From the NCBI RefSeq assembly GCF_000721075.1, contig NZ_JOEQ01000079.1, positions 1 through 8,100 on the forward strand: a stretch of 8,100 nt of DNA, written 5' to 3'. The notes beneath the pieces were generated by a model. The model made no database searches. It had not been told where the DNA came from and was given only the letters and a program-made list of their open reading frames with translations. The DNA is from Streptosporangium amethystogenes. Its GTDB lineage: Bacteria; Actinomycetota; Actinomycetes; Streptosporangiales; Streptosporangiaceae. Position numbers and translations under genes: made by a program. Below are positions 1 through 7,146 of the stretch, piece after piece. Numbering within the stretch: the stretch's first letter is position 1; every line of letters begins with the position of its first letter.

Positions 1-187
1 CGTATTCGTGAACCGCCGCATATTGCATCAGATGCGAATTGGCGACACCTCGCGCCCGACGGCTCGAACTCGACGAAGGAGCTGCTGTGTGCGCCGTTTC
101 GGCCGACTGCACTCTACCCATCTGAACACGGCTTGAGGTAGGTGAGGTGGTAGGGATTCGTGCGCTGACCTGGGGCGCTAGACAGCT
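1..187. other. Non-coding left end of the recombinase cassette
   Basis: I see no credible gene here; the short frames have poor codon bias. The stretch holds several small signals. At 23-38 two half-sites, TTGCATC and GATGCGAA, face each other across one base, and GATGCGAA recurs in the palindrome at 188-226. At 35-47 lies CGAATTGGCGACA, matching 2964-2976 beyond the third gene at 12 of 13 positions in direct orientation. At 40-54 lies TGGCGACACCTCGCG, matching the reverse complement of 2985-2997 apart from a 2-base insertion. These are the likely left end of the element. Which bases are element and which are flanking target cannot be fixed from one sequence. The reverse complement of 1-34 does not visibly continue the Tn3 transposase frame seen on the right. 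Confidence 0.5.
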
Positions 188-226
188 GTTCGCGTTGGAT
201 GCGAATATTTCGCATCCAACGCGAAC
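188..226. repeat. Perfect 39-bp palindrome upstream of the recombinase operon
   Basis: The arm GTTCGCGTTGGATGCGAA (188-205) and its exact reverse complement (209-226) flank a 3-base TAT spacer. The structure ends 14 bases before the GTG start of the recombinase gene, so it overlaps the expected promoter or leader region. The inner half-site GATGCGAA also occurs at 31-38, opposite TTGCATC. A symmetric site of this size suits an operator for the HTH protein encoded two genes down, or a binding site of the recombinase. As RNA it would form a very stable hairpin just before the ribosome-binding site and could limit translation. No T-run follows, so a simple terminator is less likely. The symmetry is seen directly; the role is inferred. 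Confidence 0.85.
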
Positions 227-240
227 GACGGAGAGTGACG

Positions 241-1368
241 GTGTCGAGGACGAACGACCGGCTTCCGGGTGCCGCTCGACTACAGCTGGCCGATGGGGTG
301 GCGTTGCTGCACCCCCAGGAGCAGGTGTTCGAAGCGATGGTGGACGGCTGGCGCAATCAGCAGCTGGCCAGAAATCTCGCCCTCTCGACGATCGACAAAC
401 GGACCGGCCGCCTTCGCACCTTTCTCCGGCATGCCGAGGCATTCCCGTGGCAGTGGACGGCCCAGCACGCCGACGAATGGTTCGGTGACCTGCGCTCGGT
501 GCACGGCTGCGCGCACTCGACACTGCGCTCCTACCAGGACGCGCTGCGTTCCTTCTGCCAGTACGTCATCGATCCGGCCTACGGCTGGGCAGAGGTCTGC
601 CAGGAGCGCTTCGGCACGCATCCGATCCAGATCGTGCACGAAGGCAACTCCGCGGTCCATGTCCAAGAAGTCGAGTCCCGGCCCGAGAAGCGGGCCTTCA
701 CCATCGATGAGCTGCAGGACTTCTTCGACTACGCCGACGAGCAGGTGACCAAGGCCCGCGACCGGGGCCGCAAGGGCTGGCTGCCGGCCTTCCGGGACGC
801 CACCTTGTTCAAGGTCGCCTACAGCTACGGCCTGCGGCGCAACGAGACCCGGATGCTGGACGTCGCCGATCTCGGCCGCAATCCACACGGACCCGAGTTC
901 GGCGACTATGGCCTGCTCCACATCCGCTACGGCAAGGCCAAGAAGGGGTCGCCGCCCAAACGGCGCAGCGTGGTGACGGTCTGGACCTGGACCGCAGAGA
1001 TCATGGAGGAGTGGATCACCGAGTTCAGGCCTTTGCTGGCGGCCCCCGGCACGACAGCTTTGTGGCCGTCCGAACGCGGCAGCCGGATCGGGCTGCAACG
1101 GATCAACTCCCGCTTCGCCGCCTACCGCGATGCCCTTGGCCTGGATCCTGGCCTGGACTTCCATGGGCTGCGCCGTTCCTATGTCACCCACCTCATCGAG
1201 GCGGGCCGCGATCCGATGTTCGTCCAGTTCCAGTGCGGTCACGAGCACGCCAGCACCACGTCTCTCTACACCTGCGTCTCCTCCGACTTCCGCACCCGCA
1301 CCCTGCGCCGAGCCTTGGATGAGACCCTGGCTGCCGCTCTCGAACCGCCCAGAAGGAAGACACGATGA
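241..1368 (+). CDS. Tyrosine recombinase / integrase (catalytically complete)
   Basis: A 375-residue site-specific recombinase of the tyrosine (phage-integrase) family, cutting and rejoining DNA through a 3'-phosphotyrosine. Residues about 30-130 form the SAM-like N-terminal DNA-binding domain, with STIDKRTGRLRTFLRH in its first helix. The catalytic domain runs from about 150 to 365. All the key residues are visible: Arg199 in YGLRRNE, a lysine in GKAKKG (232-236), His308 and Arg311 in FHGLRRS, His334 in GHEH, and nucleophile Tyr343 in TTSLY. I chose the GTG at 241 because GGAG lies 7 bases before it; an in-frame ATG at 199 lies inside the palindrome and lacks such a site. The stop overlaps the next ATG as ATGA, so the genes are coupled. 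It is the probable enzyme moving this element. Family assignment is firm, function in mobility is inferred. Confidence 0.93.
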   Translation: MSRTNDRLPGAARLQLADGVALLHPQEQVFEAMVDGWRNQQLARNLALSTIDKRTGRLRTFLRHAEAFPWQWTAQHADEWFGDLRSVHGCAHSTLRSYQDALRSFCQYVIDPAYGWAEVCQERFGTHPIQIVHEGNSAVHVQEVESRPEKRAFTIDELQDFFDYADEQVTKARDRGRKGWLPAFRDATLFKVAYSYGLRRNETRMLDVADLGRNPHGPEFGDYGLLHIRYGKAKKGSPPKRRSVVTVWTWTAEIMEEWITEFRPLLAAPGTTALWPSERGSRIGLQRINSRFAAYRDALGLDPGLDFHGLRRSYVTHLIEAGRDPMFVQFQCGHEHASTTSLYTCVSSDFRTRTLRRALDETLAAALEPPRRKTR

Positions 1369-1691
1369 AACGCCAGGTCAGCTACCAATGGCGGCTGCGC
1401 GAGGTCATGGCAGCCCACGGCATGTTCACCATCAGCGACCTCGTCCCACTGCTGGTCGAGCGCGGCATCGACCTGTCGGTCTCCCAGGTCCACAGGCTGG
1501 CCACCGGCGTCCCGGAGCGCCTCTCACTTCCCGTCCTCGCCGCGCTCTGCGACATCTTCACCTGCACCCCGACCGACCTGATCGCCACCAAAGCCGAGAA
1601 CGCCATCGTCCGCAAGACCGCGAGCGACGATGGGCCGGTCAACCTCAACGCCCGGCGGCCCAAGCGCGCCCGCCTCCGGCCCGAGGAGTGA
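1365..1691 (+). CDS. Small Cro/C1-type helix-turn-helix protein
   Basis: A 108-residue DNA-binding protein of the XRE (Cro/C1) superfamily. Residues 21-48 form the helix-turn-helix, with the recognition helix around LSVSQVHRLATG. The following LSLPVLAALCDIFTCTPTDLI is the usual helix pair of this fold. The tail (about 90-108) is basic and rich in Arg and Pro. AAGGAAG lies 5 bases before the ATG, and the start overlaps the recombinase stop. Its own TGA overlaps the GTG of the third gene. Placed between two recombinase-like genes, it is probably a regulator of the cassette, an excision-direction factor, or both. The palindrome at 188-226 is its most obvious candidate target. No binding site can be proved from sequence alone. 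Confidence 0.85.
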   Translation: MKRQVSYQWRLREVMAAHGMFTISDLVPLLVERGIDLSVSQVHRLATGVPERLSLPVLAALCDIFTCTPTDLIATKAENAIVRKTASDDGPVNLNARRPKRARLRPEE

Positions 1692-2941
1692 GCAGACCTG
1701 GCCTGACCTGCGACATCTGCGGGAAGGAAGGGCGCAGACATCGGCGTGGTCTCTGCGGCCAGTGCGCCTTGACCCAAGACCTGGAAGCCGTCCTGAACAG
1801 CGGAGACGGCAGTATCCGGGCCGAACTGCTGCCCTTCTTCGACGGCTTTCGCGCGATGGGCAACCCGCGAGCGGGCATCCAGTGGATCCGCCATTCCCAT
1901 GTTCATCAGATGCTCCGCACCCTGGCCGACCCGGCCACACCCCTCACACACGAGACGCTCGACGAGATGTCTCCCTGGCGTTCGGTCGCCTACCTGCGTG
2001 ACCTTCTGATGCTGCACGGCGTCCTCCCGCCCGCAGACCGGCACCTGATGCTGTTCCAGCGGTGGCTGCGCGACACCCTCAACCAGATCACCGAACCCGA
2101 TCGCCGGCAGCTGGTGGCCAGATTCGCCACCTGGCACTGCCTCCACCGGCTCCGGCAGTTCGCCGAAAAGAAACCGATCACCGAGAAGCAAACCCAGCAG
2201 GCCCGAGGCGAGATCCTGCAGGCCATTGCGTTCCTGAGCTGGCTGGACCAGCACGGCCGCGCCCTCGCCACCTGCGGCCAGAGCGACATCGACGGCTGGT
2301 ATGCGGGCGCCTACACCGCCCGACGCCTCACCCACGCCTTTCTCAGGTGGGCCATGCGGACCAAGCTCCTGCCCCGGCGGGCACTCCCGCACCACCCCAC
2401 CACCAACCCCGCGCCCATCAGCCAGCAGCAGCGCCTGGCCGCTCTGCGCCGTCTCCTCAACGACGAACAGATCCCCCTTCTCACCCGGACCGCCGCCGTC
2501 ATGGTGCTGCTCTATGCCCAGCCTCTGACTCGGATCCTGCGCCTGACGATCGACGATGTCCTCCATCACGACGGCCAGGTCAGCCTCCGCCTCGGGGCCC
2601 CACCCACACCCGTCCCAGAGCCCTTCGCCACCCTGCTACTGCACCACCTCGACCAGCGCCTCAACCTGACGACCGCAACCAATCAGAACTCCCGCTGGCT
2701 CTTCCCGGGCCGCCGCGGCGGCCAGCCCATGACCACCGACGCCATCGAACAACGACTGCGAACCCACCAGATCGCCACCCTCAATAGCCGGGCCGCCGCA
2801 CTGCGGCACCTGGTTCTTCAGGCACCGGCACCGGTCATCGCCCGGATGCTCGGCTACACCGACCAGCAGACCAGCCGCATCGCTACTGCCGCCGGCAGCC
2901 CCTGGAGCCGCTACGCCCCAGGCGACGACCACTCCCCGTGA
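1688..2941 (+). CDS. Zinc-ribbon, tyrosine-recombinase-like protein without the catalytic residues
   Basis: A 417-residue protein starting at a GTG that overlaps the previous stop (GTGA). The frame is open further upstream, but that part lies antiphase over the two preceding genes. Near the N-terminus is a four-cysteine zinc ribbon (Cys8, Cys11, Cys23, Cys26). Residues about 110-230 are helical and resemble a recombinase core-binding domain. Residues about 245-410 keep the outline of the catalytic domain: LLYAQPLTRILRLTIDDV matches the box around the first catalytic Arg, and APVIARMLGYTDQQT matches the end of the domain. The GLR motif is replaced by QPL, no H-x-x-R is visible, and no Tyr stands at the nucleophile position. 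The protein is therefore probably inactive as a recombinase and may be an accessory or targeting subunit of the enzyme two genes upstream. I do not recognise a named gene. Confidence 0.78.
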   Translation: MSRPGLTCDICGKEGRRHRRGLCGQCALTQDLEAVLNSGDGSIRAELLPFFDGFRAMGNPRAGIQWIRHSHVHQMLRTLADPATPLTHETLDEMSPWRSVAYLRDLLMLHGVLPPADRHLMLFQRWLRDTLNQITEPDRRQLVARFATWHCLHRLRQFAEKKPITEKQTQQARGEILQAIAFLSWLDQHGRALATCGQSDIDGWYAGAYTARRLTHAFLRWAMRTKLLPRRALPHHPTTNPAPISQQQRLAALRRLLNDEQIPLLTRTAAVMVLLYAQPLTRILRLTIDDVLHHDGQVSLRLGAPPTPVPEPFATLLLHHLDQRLNLTTATNQNSRWLFPGRRGGQPMTTDAIEQRLRTHQIATLNSRAAALRHLVLQAPAPVIARMLGYTDQQTSRIATAAGSPWSRYAPGDDHSP

Positions 2942-2952
2942 CGACCACGAGC

Positions 2953-3888
2953 TCAACCACAGCCGAATAGGCGACAGTTGATTACGCGAGGTCGCCAGAG
3001 CCGGTCCCCCACCAGCGAGTCGGTGATCTCCGTCTGTCGCACGTGGCACAGTGCGGCCAGTAGTGTCAGCCGCCGGGGCGGCTTCATCCGCTCAAGGTTC
3101 GCCGGGTACTCCTTCGACGCCCGCGCCCGCCACGCGTCCACCAGCTTCTCCGACACGTCCGCGAACAAGTCCGCGGGTAACTCCAGCCGCCGCACCCGCT
3201 CCAGCTTGTTCACCTCCGCCAGCAGGCTCTCCAGCCCCGGCGACCCAGGGTCTGCCTTCAACTCGGCGAAGTGCGAACGCCCGCTGCCTGACACCGCCAC
3301 CTCTCCGTCCGCTGCCTCGCCCGTCTCGTCCTCGCTGCTGGCGACCAGGTCCTCCAGGCGCGAGCGCGTCGCGTGCGAGATCCGCTCCACCCTGCTGCGG
3401 CAGAACTGGGCCTCGAAGTCCTTGACCGCCTTGCCCACCAGCCGCCCGACCCGCCCCGGAGCGGGCGGCTCAATGCGCTCGTTACGGCACCGGGCCACCA
3501 CCGCCGCCGCAAGACGATCCCGCGACAGCTCCACCGGACATAGTTCAGCGGCCAGCCACTCGGCCAGCCGCTCCTGGTCTTCCTCGGTGTTCGCCCTAAA
3601 CCCGTACGCCTCCCGGATCTCCTTGCGGTGCCGCTTGATCCGGTCGCCCTGCCAGTCGTAGTCCGCCCACGCCCCGGCCGGAACCTTCACCTGATGGGCC
3701 ACGTAGTCCACCGCCGCTGCGGGTATCTCCTTGGCGGACTCCGGGAACCGGGCCTCTACCTCAAAAAACTTGAGCAACAATGCGAAGCCCAACCGGGTCG
3801 CCCCGGACTTGTTCCGCACCCTCTTCATGTCGTCTTCGAGCAGAGTCCAGACCTCGATCAGGTCTTCCGGCTCCCAGTCCTGCCGCAT
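2953..3888 (-). pseudogene. Truncated Tn3-family transposase (N-terminal DUF4158 part)
   Basis: The frame gives 311 residues where Tn3 transposases have about 950-1000. Residues 1-296 are homologous: RLGFALLLKFFEVEARFP, the AAAVDYVAHQVKVP stretch and KEIREAYGFR are typical of the DUF4158 N-terminal domain, which contacts the terminal repeats. It then runs on to a stretch ending in LLAALCHVRQTEITDSLV. Homology stops at Val near 3010. The last 15 residues (GDRLWRPR and onward) look like read-through into the neighbouring element. The DDE catalytic domain is missing, so no transposition activity is expected. The ATG at 3888 follows a G-rich stretch that may serve as ribosome-binding site. The break lies next to the right-end repeats of the recombinase cassette, so insertion or a linked deletion probably removed the rest. 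Confidence 0.85.
2964..2997. repeat. Right-end repeat cluster of the recombinase cassette
   Basis: CGAATAGGCGACA (2964-2976) repeats 35-47 in direct orientation with one mismatch. GGCGAC (2970-2975) and GTCGCC (2991-2996) form an inverted pair across 15 bases, an arrangement like the paired core sites of tyrosine recombinases. CGCGAGGTCGCCA (2985-2997) is the reverse complement of 40-54 apart from a 2-base gap. The cluster starts 23 bases after the third gene and ends about 12 bases before Tn3 transposase homology begins, near 3010. It is therefore the likely right end or attachment site. The repeats are short, so chance cannot be excluded without comparison to an empty site. Confidence 0.5.
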
Positions 3889-4090
3889 TCACCCCACCCC
3901 TCACCGTCACTCGTTCAGCTCAACGAGGCGGCCGGCCCGGGGCAACGAGGGCTACGGCGGTTACTCAGCGCTACACGCCACCTGGCGGTAGCTATACGAG
4001 AACAGGGCCGAGTAGGGCGTAAGGAGCAGCGGGACAGTCATTAGCTGTCCGGGTACGACCTCGCCGCGCCGTGTCCGTCCACCCAGTATT
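3889..4090. other. Intergenic region with a lone terminal-repeat copy
   Basis: This lies between the divergent starts and ends of the truncated transposase and the sigma-factor operon, with no gene that I can support. Its main content is 4014-4053, which matches 7147-7186 at 31 of 40 positions. The match includes the identical 16-mer CGGGACAGTCATTAGC (4030-4045 and 7163-7178). No inverted partner is visible nearby, so it is a solo end or remnant of an element whose other copies frame 7147-7364. I looked for a classical Tn3 38-bp terminal repeat upstream of the transposase start and could not identify one with confidence. Confidence 0.6.
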
Positions 4091-4124
4091 CGGCGGCGCC
4101 GGACCGTGAGGCCCGGCGCCGCCG
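4091..4124 (-). terminator. GC-rich hairpin terminator of the sigma-factor operon
   Basis: The arm CGGCGGCGCCGG (4091-4102) pairs perfectly with CCGGCGCCGCCG (4113-4124) around a 10-base loop. It begins 12 bases past the stop codon of the membrane-protein gene on the - strand. There is no T-run after it, which is common for actinobacterial hairpin terminators. It could also protect the 3' end of the transcript. Confidence 0.72.
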
Positions 4125-4136
4125 CGGGTGGCCAGA

Positions 4137-5021
4137 TCAGTCGCGTGCGGAGCCGCCCGTGGCCGATGTGTTCAGCTGCGCGCTCGTCCGGCCGGTGAGC
4201 TCCTCGAGGGAGACGCTGTGCCGCGACCCGTCTTGGAGGATTGCCGTGAGACTCTTGACGCCGCCATGAGGTGAGGCGTTCTCGCGCTCCTCCGTCGTCG
4301 GCGCGTCCGGCCACCAGGCTGCGAAGTAGCCGCCGGTGACGGTCGCGGTCACGCTGCCTTTCGCCTCCGTGGAGAGCTCCAGACCCACCACGCCGGCACC
4401 GACCCTGCCGGTCACGATACGCACGCTCTCCTCACTCGTGCTCATGACCGCGCCGAGGGCGGCCCGCGCCGACCCCGCGGGAACCGGCGAAAGCGGTTGT
4501 GCGTCGGGCCCTGGCGTGCTGCCCTGCGAGCCGACGAGGTCGCCATCGCGGAGCAGGCAGGTGATCTCGGCCAGATGGCTGCTGTCGTCGTTGACGTAGA
4601 CGAGCGTCCATGGCCCCCGGCCCTCGGTCACCACGGGCCGGAACCCGAGCTCATGCCCGGTTGTGCGCTTGGCGGTGTCCCGGGCGCTGTCGAGGCACTT
4701 CTCCTGGGCGTCGGCGGCCCGGTCACCGCTCACCGTGTGCGGCGTCGCGGTCCACGCTGCCATCGCCGAGCCACCGCCGAACACGCCGGGCAGCAGCAGC
4801 GCTGCCGCGATGCCGACGGCCACCCCTCCGCCGGCAGCGGCGAGACGCCCGGCGGTGAGCAGGCGAGGGCTGCTGGTCGTCGGTGCGGGCGCCTCCATCG
4901 GGTCGGTGGCCACCACCCGGGCCAGCAGGACCCGAGCCTTGGGGTCGGTGCTGGTGTCCAGGTCGGCGGGGGTGACGGCCGGGTCGAGGTCGCGCAGGGC
5001 GTGGTCGAGGGTGTCGTTCAT
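4137..5021 (-). CDS. Single-pass membrane protein paired with an ECF sigma factor
   Basis: A 294-residue protein. I start it at the ATG at 5021, whose ATGA overlaps the sigma-factor stop and which has GGAG 8 bases upstream. Longer frames would run back through the sigma gene. Residues 1-58 are hydrophilic and probably cytosolic, residues about 59-82 are one transmembrane helix (GGGVAVGIAAALLLPGVF), and the remaining 210 residues should be outside the membrane. The outer part starts with AMAAWTATPHTVSG and has only two cysteines (EKCLDS and ITCLLR), possibly disulfide-bonded. Gene order, coupling and topology resemble membrane-bound anti-sigma factors, yet I see no zinc-binding anti-sigma motif. 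It may instead be the membrane partner of unknown role often found beside such sigma genes in actinomycetes. Regulation of the sigma factor is inferred. Confidence 0.8.
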   Translation of the reverse strand: MNDTLDHALRDLDPAVTPADLDTSTDPKARVLLARVVATDPMEAPAPTTSSPRLLTAGRLAAAGGGVAVGIAAALLLPGVFGGGSAMAAWTATPHTVSGDRAADAQEKCLDSARDTAKRTTGHELGFRPVVTEGRGPWTLVYVNDDSSHLAEITCLLRDGDLVGSQGSTPGPDAQPLSPVPAGSARAALGAVMSTSEESVRIVTGRVGAGVVGLELSTEAKGSVTATVTGGYFAAWWPDAPTTEERENASPHGGVKSLTAILQDGSRHSVSLEELTGRTSAQLNTSATGGSARD

Positions 5022-5596
5022 CGCATACTCCGGGAGTTCACGGTGGCGGTTGCCACGGGCTGGGTTGTAGTGGCGGGGACCGCGTCGGCGTGGTAGCGCA
5101 GGGCACGCCGGGCCCGGGTGAGCCGAAGCCGGAACGCGACGGCGGAAATGCCGAGCACCCGCGCGGCCTGTGGGGCTGTGAGGCCATCCCACACAGCCAA
5201 GGCGAGCGTCTCCTGGTGGCGCGGGCTGAGCCGCCGCCACGCCCGGACGAGGTCGAGTCGGCGTGCCACCAGCTCGGGGTCCAGCCCGGCCGCCGCGGCG
5301 CCGGTCAGCTGGCTGCCGGCGATGCGAACGGTAAGTGCCTGCCGCCGCTGGTCGGCCCGCAGCCCGTTGCGCAGAGTGCGGTGCGCCACGCCGAACAGCC
5401 AGGCCCGAGCCTCGTCCGCCGCCAGCGGCACGTCGTCCAAGCGCCGCCAGGCGACGAGGAACACGTCGGCGACCACGTCCTCGGCATGGGAGGGATGGAC
5501 ACGACGCTCGACGAACCGCAGCAACGCGGCATACGTCTGCTCGTAGAGGCGGGCGAAGCGCTGGGTGCGCGGCGGCCCGGTGTCGGTGACGTTCAT
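5018..5596 (-). CDS. ECF-type RNA polymerase sigma factor
   Basis: A 192-residue extracytoplasmic-function sigma factor that would direct RNA polymerase to a small regulon. Region 2 spans about 15-82: HAEDVVADVFLVAWRRLDDV is the -10 recognition and core-binding segment, and ARAWLFGVAHRTLRNGLRAD completes it. Region 4 spans about 112-168, with the HTH LTAPQAARVLGISAVAFRLR reading the -35 element. Length and the lack of regions 1.1 and 3 are normal for this group. The ATG at 5596 gives the right N-terminus; the open frame extends to 5695 with unlikely sequence. The ribosome-binding site before it is weak (CTAGG), so expression may be low or the message leaderless. It is co-transcribed with the membrane protein. 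I could not identify a self-recognised promoter pair upstream with confidence. Confidence 0.92.
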   Translation of the reverse strand: MNVTDTGPPRTQRFARLYEQTYAALLRFVERRVHPSHAEDVVADVFLVAWRRLDDVPLAADEARAWLFGVAHRTLRNGLRADQRRQALTVRIAGSQLTGAAAAGLDPELVARRLDLVRAWRRLSPRHQETLALAVWDGLTAPQAARVLGISAVAFRLRLTRARRALRYHADAVPATTTQPVATATVNSRSMR

Positions 5597-5692
5597 GCCT
5601 AGGTCATGTCCGGCAAGCCCACAGGTGTGTCGCGAACCGTCACGACGAGGCGTCGACGGCCTTTGGGGGCCCAGTAGTAACGCCCCAGGAAA

Positions 5693-5773
5693 CAACGGAT
5701 ATGCAGGTCAGCGGCCCATCTTCCACGCTGTGCCTGAAGGTCCCTAAGGGAGCTCTGACCTGCATATTCGTTG
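5693..5773. repeat. 81-bp inverted-repeat structure between sigma gene and secreted-protein gene
   Basis: CAACGGATATGCAGGTCAG (5693-5711) pairs with the reverse complement of 5755-5773 at 18 of 19 positions, the mismatch being one G/A. The 43-base interior has its own small hairpin around TCCCTAAGGGA (5741-5751). Flanks are AAA on the left and AAAA on the right, possibly a short target duplication. The structure stands about 100 bases upstream of the sigma gene and 200 upstream of the secreted-protein gene, in the divergent spacer 5597-5973. It may be a miniature inverted-repeat element, or a paired operator shared by the divergent genes. The inverted repeat is certain; its nature is not. Confidence 0.75.
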
Positions 5774-5973
5774 AAAATTCCGTCGATACCACCGAGACCT
5801 CATAAGGGGTCGATCGCAGGATGAGGGTTCAGGCCGCCCAGTACGGATGCACCGCATCCGACCTCGTTGCGAGGCGGCGGGCCCGGGCACCTTGTGACTG
5901 CTCTGAGATCTTGGACTGCGACGATCTCGGCGGTCCCGTCACCGTAGGGCAAGAGCAGCAGGAGAACCCCCCG

Positions 5974-6879
5974 ATGAGATGGCCTCTCGCCGCATTCGCC
6001 GCCGTCCTGGCATCCGCCCTGGTCGCCGGGTTCGGTGACGGTGCGAGCGCCCAGAGCGCTCCGGCGGACCCGGTGCAGGCGCTCAAGAAGCAGATGGCGG
6101 CACATGGCGGAGTGCGCTTCTCCCGGGTCGCGGTCGACACGACCGAGGATCGAAGCGATGTTCCCTCCTGGATGACCAAACGCAAGAGCAAGATCACCTT
6201 CCGTAGCAAGGGGGTCGTCCGGTTCGGGGGCGGGAAGGTCACGGCCAGCGACGTGACGAGCCGAAACAGCCTTATCTGGTCAGATGAGAGCGTGCGGTTG
6301 GTCACCTTCACAGGCCGCAGCTATATGTCGGGATGGCCGGTGCAGCCGCTGCCCGCGGGCAAGGAGTGGGTTCTGCTCGACGACGACACGACCAGGCCGG
6401 AGATGGACAGTGGGCGGATCAGGCTCGCCGATCCCGCCACGTTGCGGGCCGTGCTCGCCACCACCACGGCCAAACGGCCCGAGGGCCGCTACGACGGCAC
6501 CCGCACCACCCTGTACGAGGGAAAGATCACCTTCGGCGAGCTGAGCAGGGCCTACCCCGGATTCCGTCTCCTCACCGACGGAAGGCCAACCGCGAAGGAC
6601 CTCAGGATCGAGGTCTCCTAGCGGCTGTGGATCGGTGAGGACCAGCTCGTCCGCAGGGCGTGGAGCTCGTGGAGCGAACCCCTCCTCAAGAAGATCGACC
6701 TCCACGTCTCCAGCGTCACCGATGTCCGCCTGACCGGCTGGGGCACCGCACCTGGTGTCCATGCCCCCTCCGACGACCAGGTGGTGAAAGCCGATGGCCC
6801 CGTACCCGACTTCACCATCCGCACCCTCCAGCAGATGAGCGAGGACCTCGGCTCCCAGAACCATTCCGCCTCCCAGTGA
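5974..6879 (+). pseudogene. Exported LppX/LprG-like protein gene interrupted by an in-frame TAG
   Basis: ATG at 5974 with GGAG 9 bases upstream. Residues 1-27 are a signal peptide (MRWPLAAFAAVLASALVAGF, then an ASA-Q-type cleavage site). The mature part has the beta-rich pattern of LppX/LprAFG or LolA-like lipid-handling proteins (KSKITFRSKGVVRFGGG, GRSYMSGW, WVLLDDD), but without a lipobox cysteine. The frame stops at a TAG (6619-6621, codon 216). The same frame continues with normal codon bias for 85 more codons to TGA at 6877. That part includes RLWIGEDQLVRRAWSSW and LTGWGTAPGVHAPSDDQVV, which match the C-terminal strands and Gly-x-Pro-type motif of the family. The full product would be about 301 residues. 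A recent nonsense mutation is the simplest reading; a sequencing error or readthrough is possible. The gene diverges from the sigma-factor operon and could be a target of it, which is inference. Confidence 0.78.
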
Positions 6880-7146
6880 ACCTCTGGTCCACTGCCCAGC
6901 TGTTACGCGCAGGCGCGCGAGAAAACCGGGACGAGGACCCTCTCGCCTTTGACAGCGGAAACCGGCCAAGGCCTTGATCACCAGTCGTTACCGGAGCGGT
7001 GCTGGTTGACGTCATCGGCCTGCCTGCGCGTCTGTCTGAGGGCGGGGCGGCGTCTTTAAGGTAGGACGGTGCCGGGTTCGGCGGGGGTGATCCGCCGTCC
7101 GCGCAGTGGAGGTCGGCACGCGACGAAACCCGACGGTGGCCGGGAC
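6880..7146. other. Intergenic region without a recognisable gene
   Basis: No frame here has convincing codon use, a ribosome-binding site and family resemblance together. A weak 6-bp hairpin (CGGCGG at 7079-7084 with CCGCCG at 7092-7097) is present but lies 200 bases past the preceding stop and has no T-run. I would not call it a terminator. The region leads directly into the miniature element starting at 7147. Confidence 0.5.

Noticed and set aside
280..1248. 322-residue - strand frame opposite the recombinase gene
   Set aside because: It is antisense to a well-identified recombinase; low complexity and no family motif mark it as a codon-bias shadow.
1130..1687. Upstream extension of the third cassette gene
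   Set aside because: The frame is open only because of GC bias; it is out of phase with the recombinase and HTH genes and is Pro/Arg-rich.
1382..2569. 395-residue - strand frame opposite the cassette
   Set aside because: It overlaps two supported genes in antisense and has no recognisable domain.
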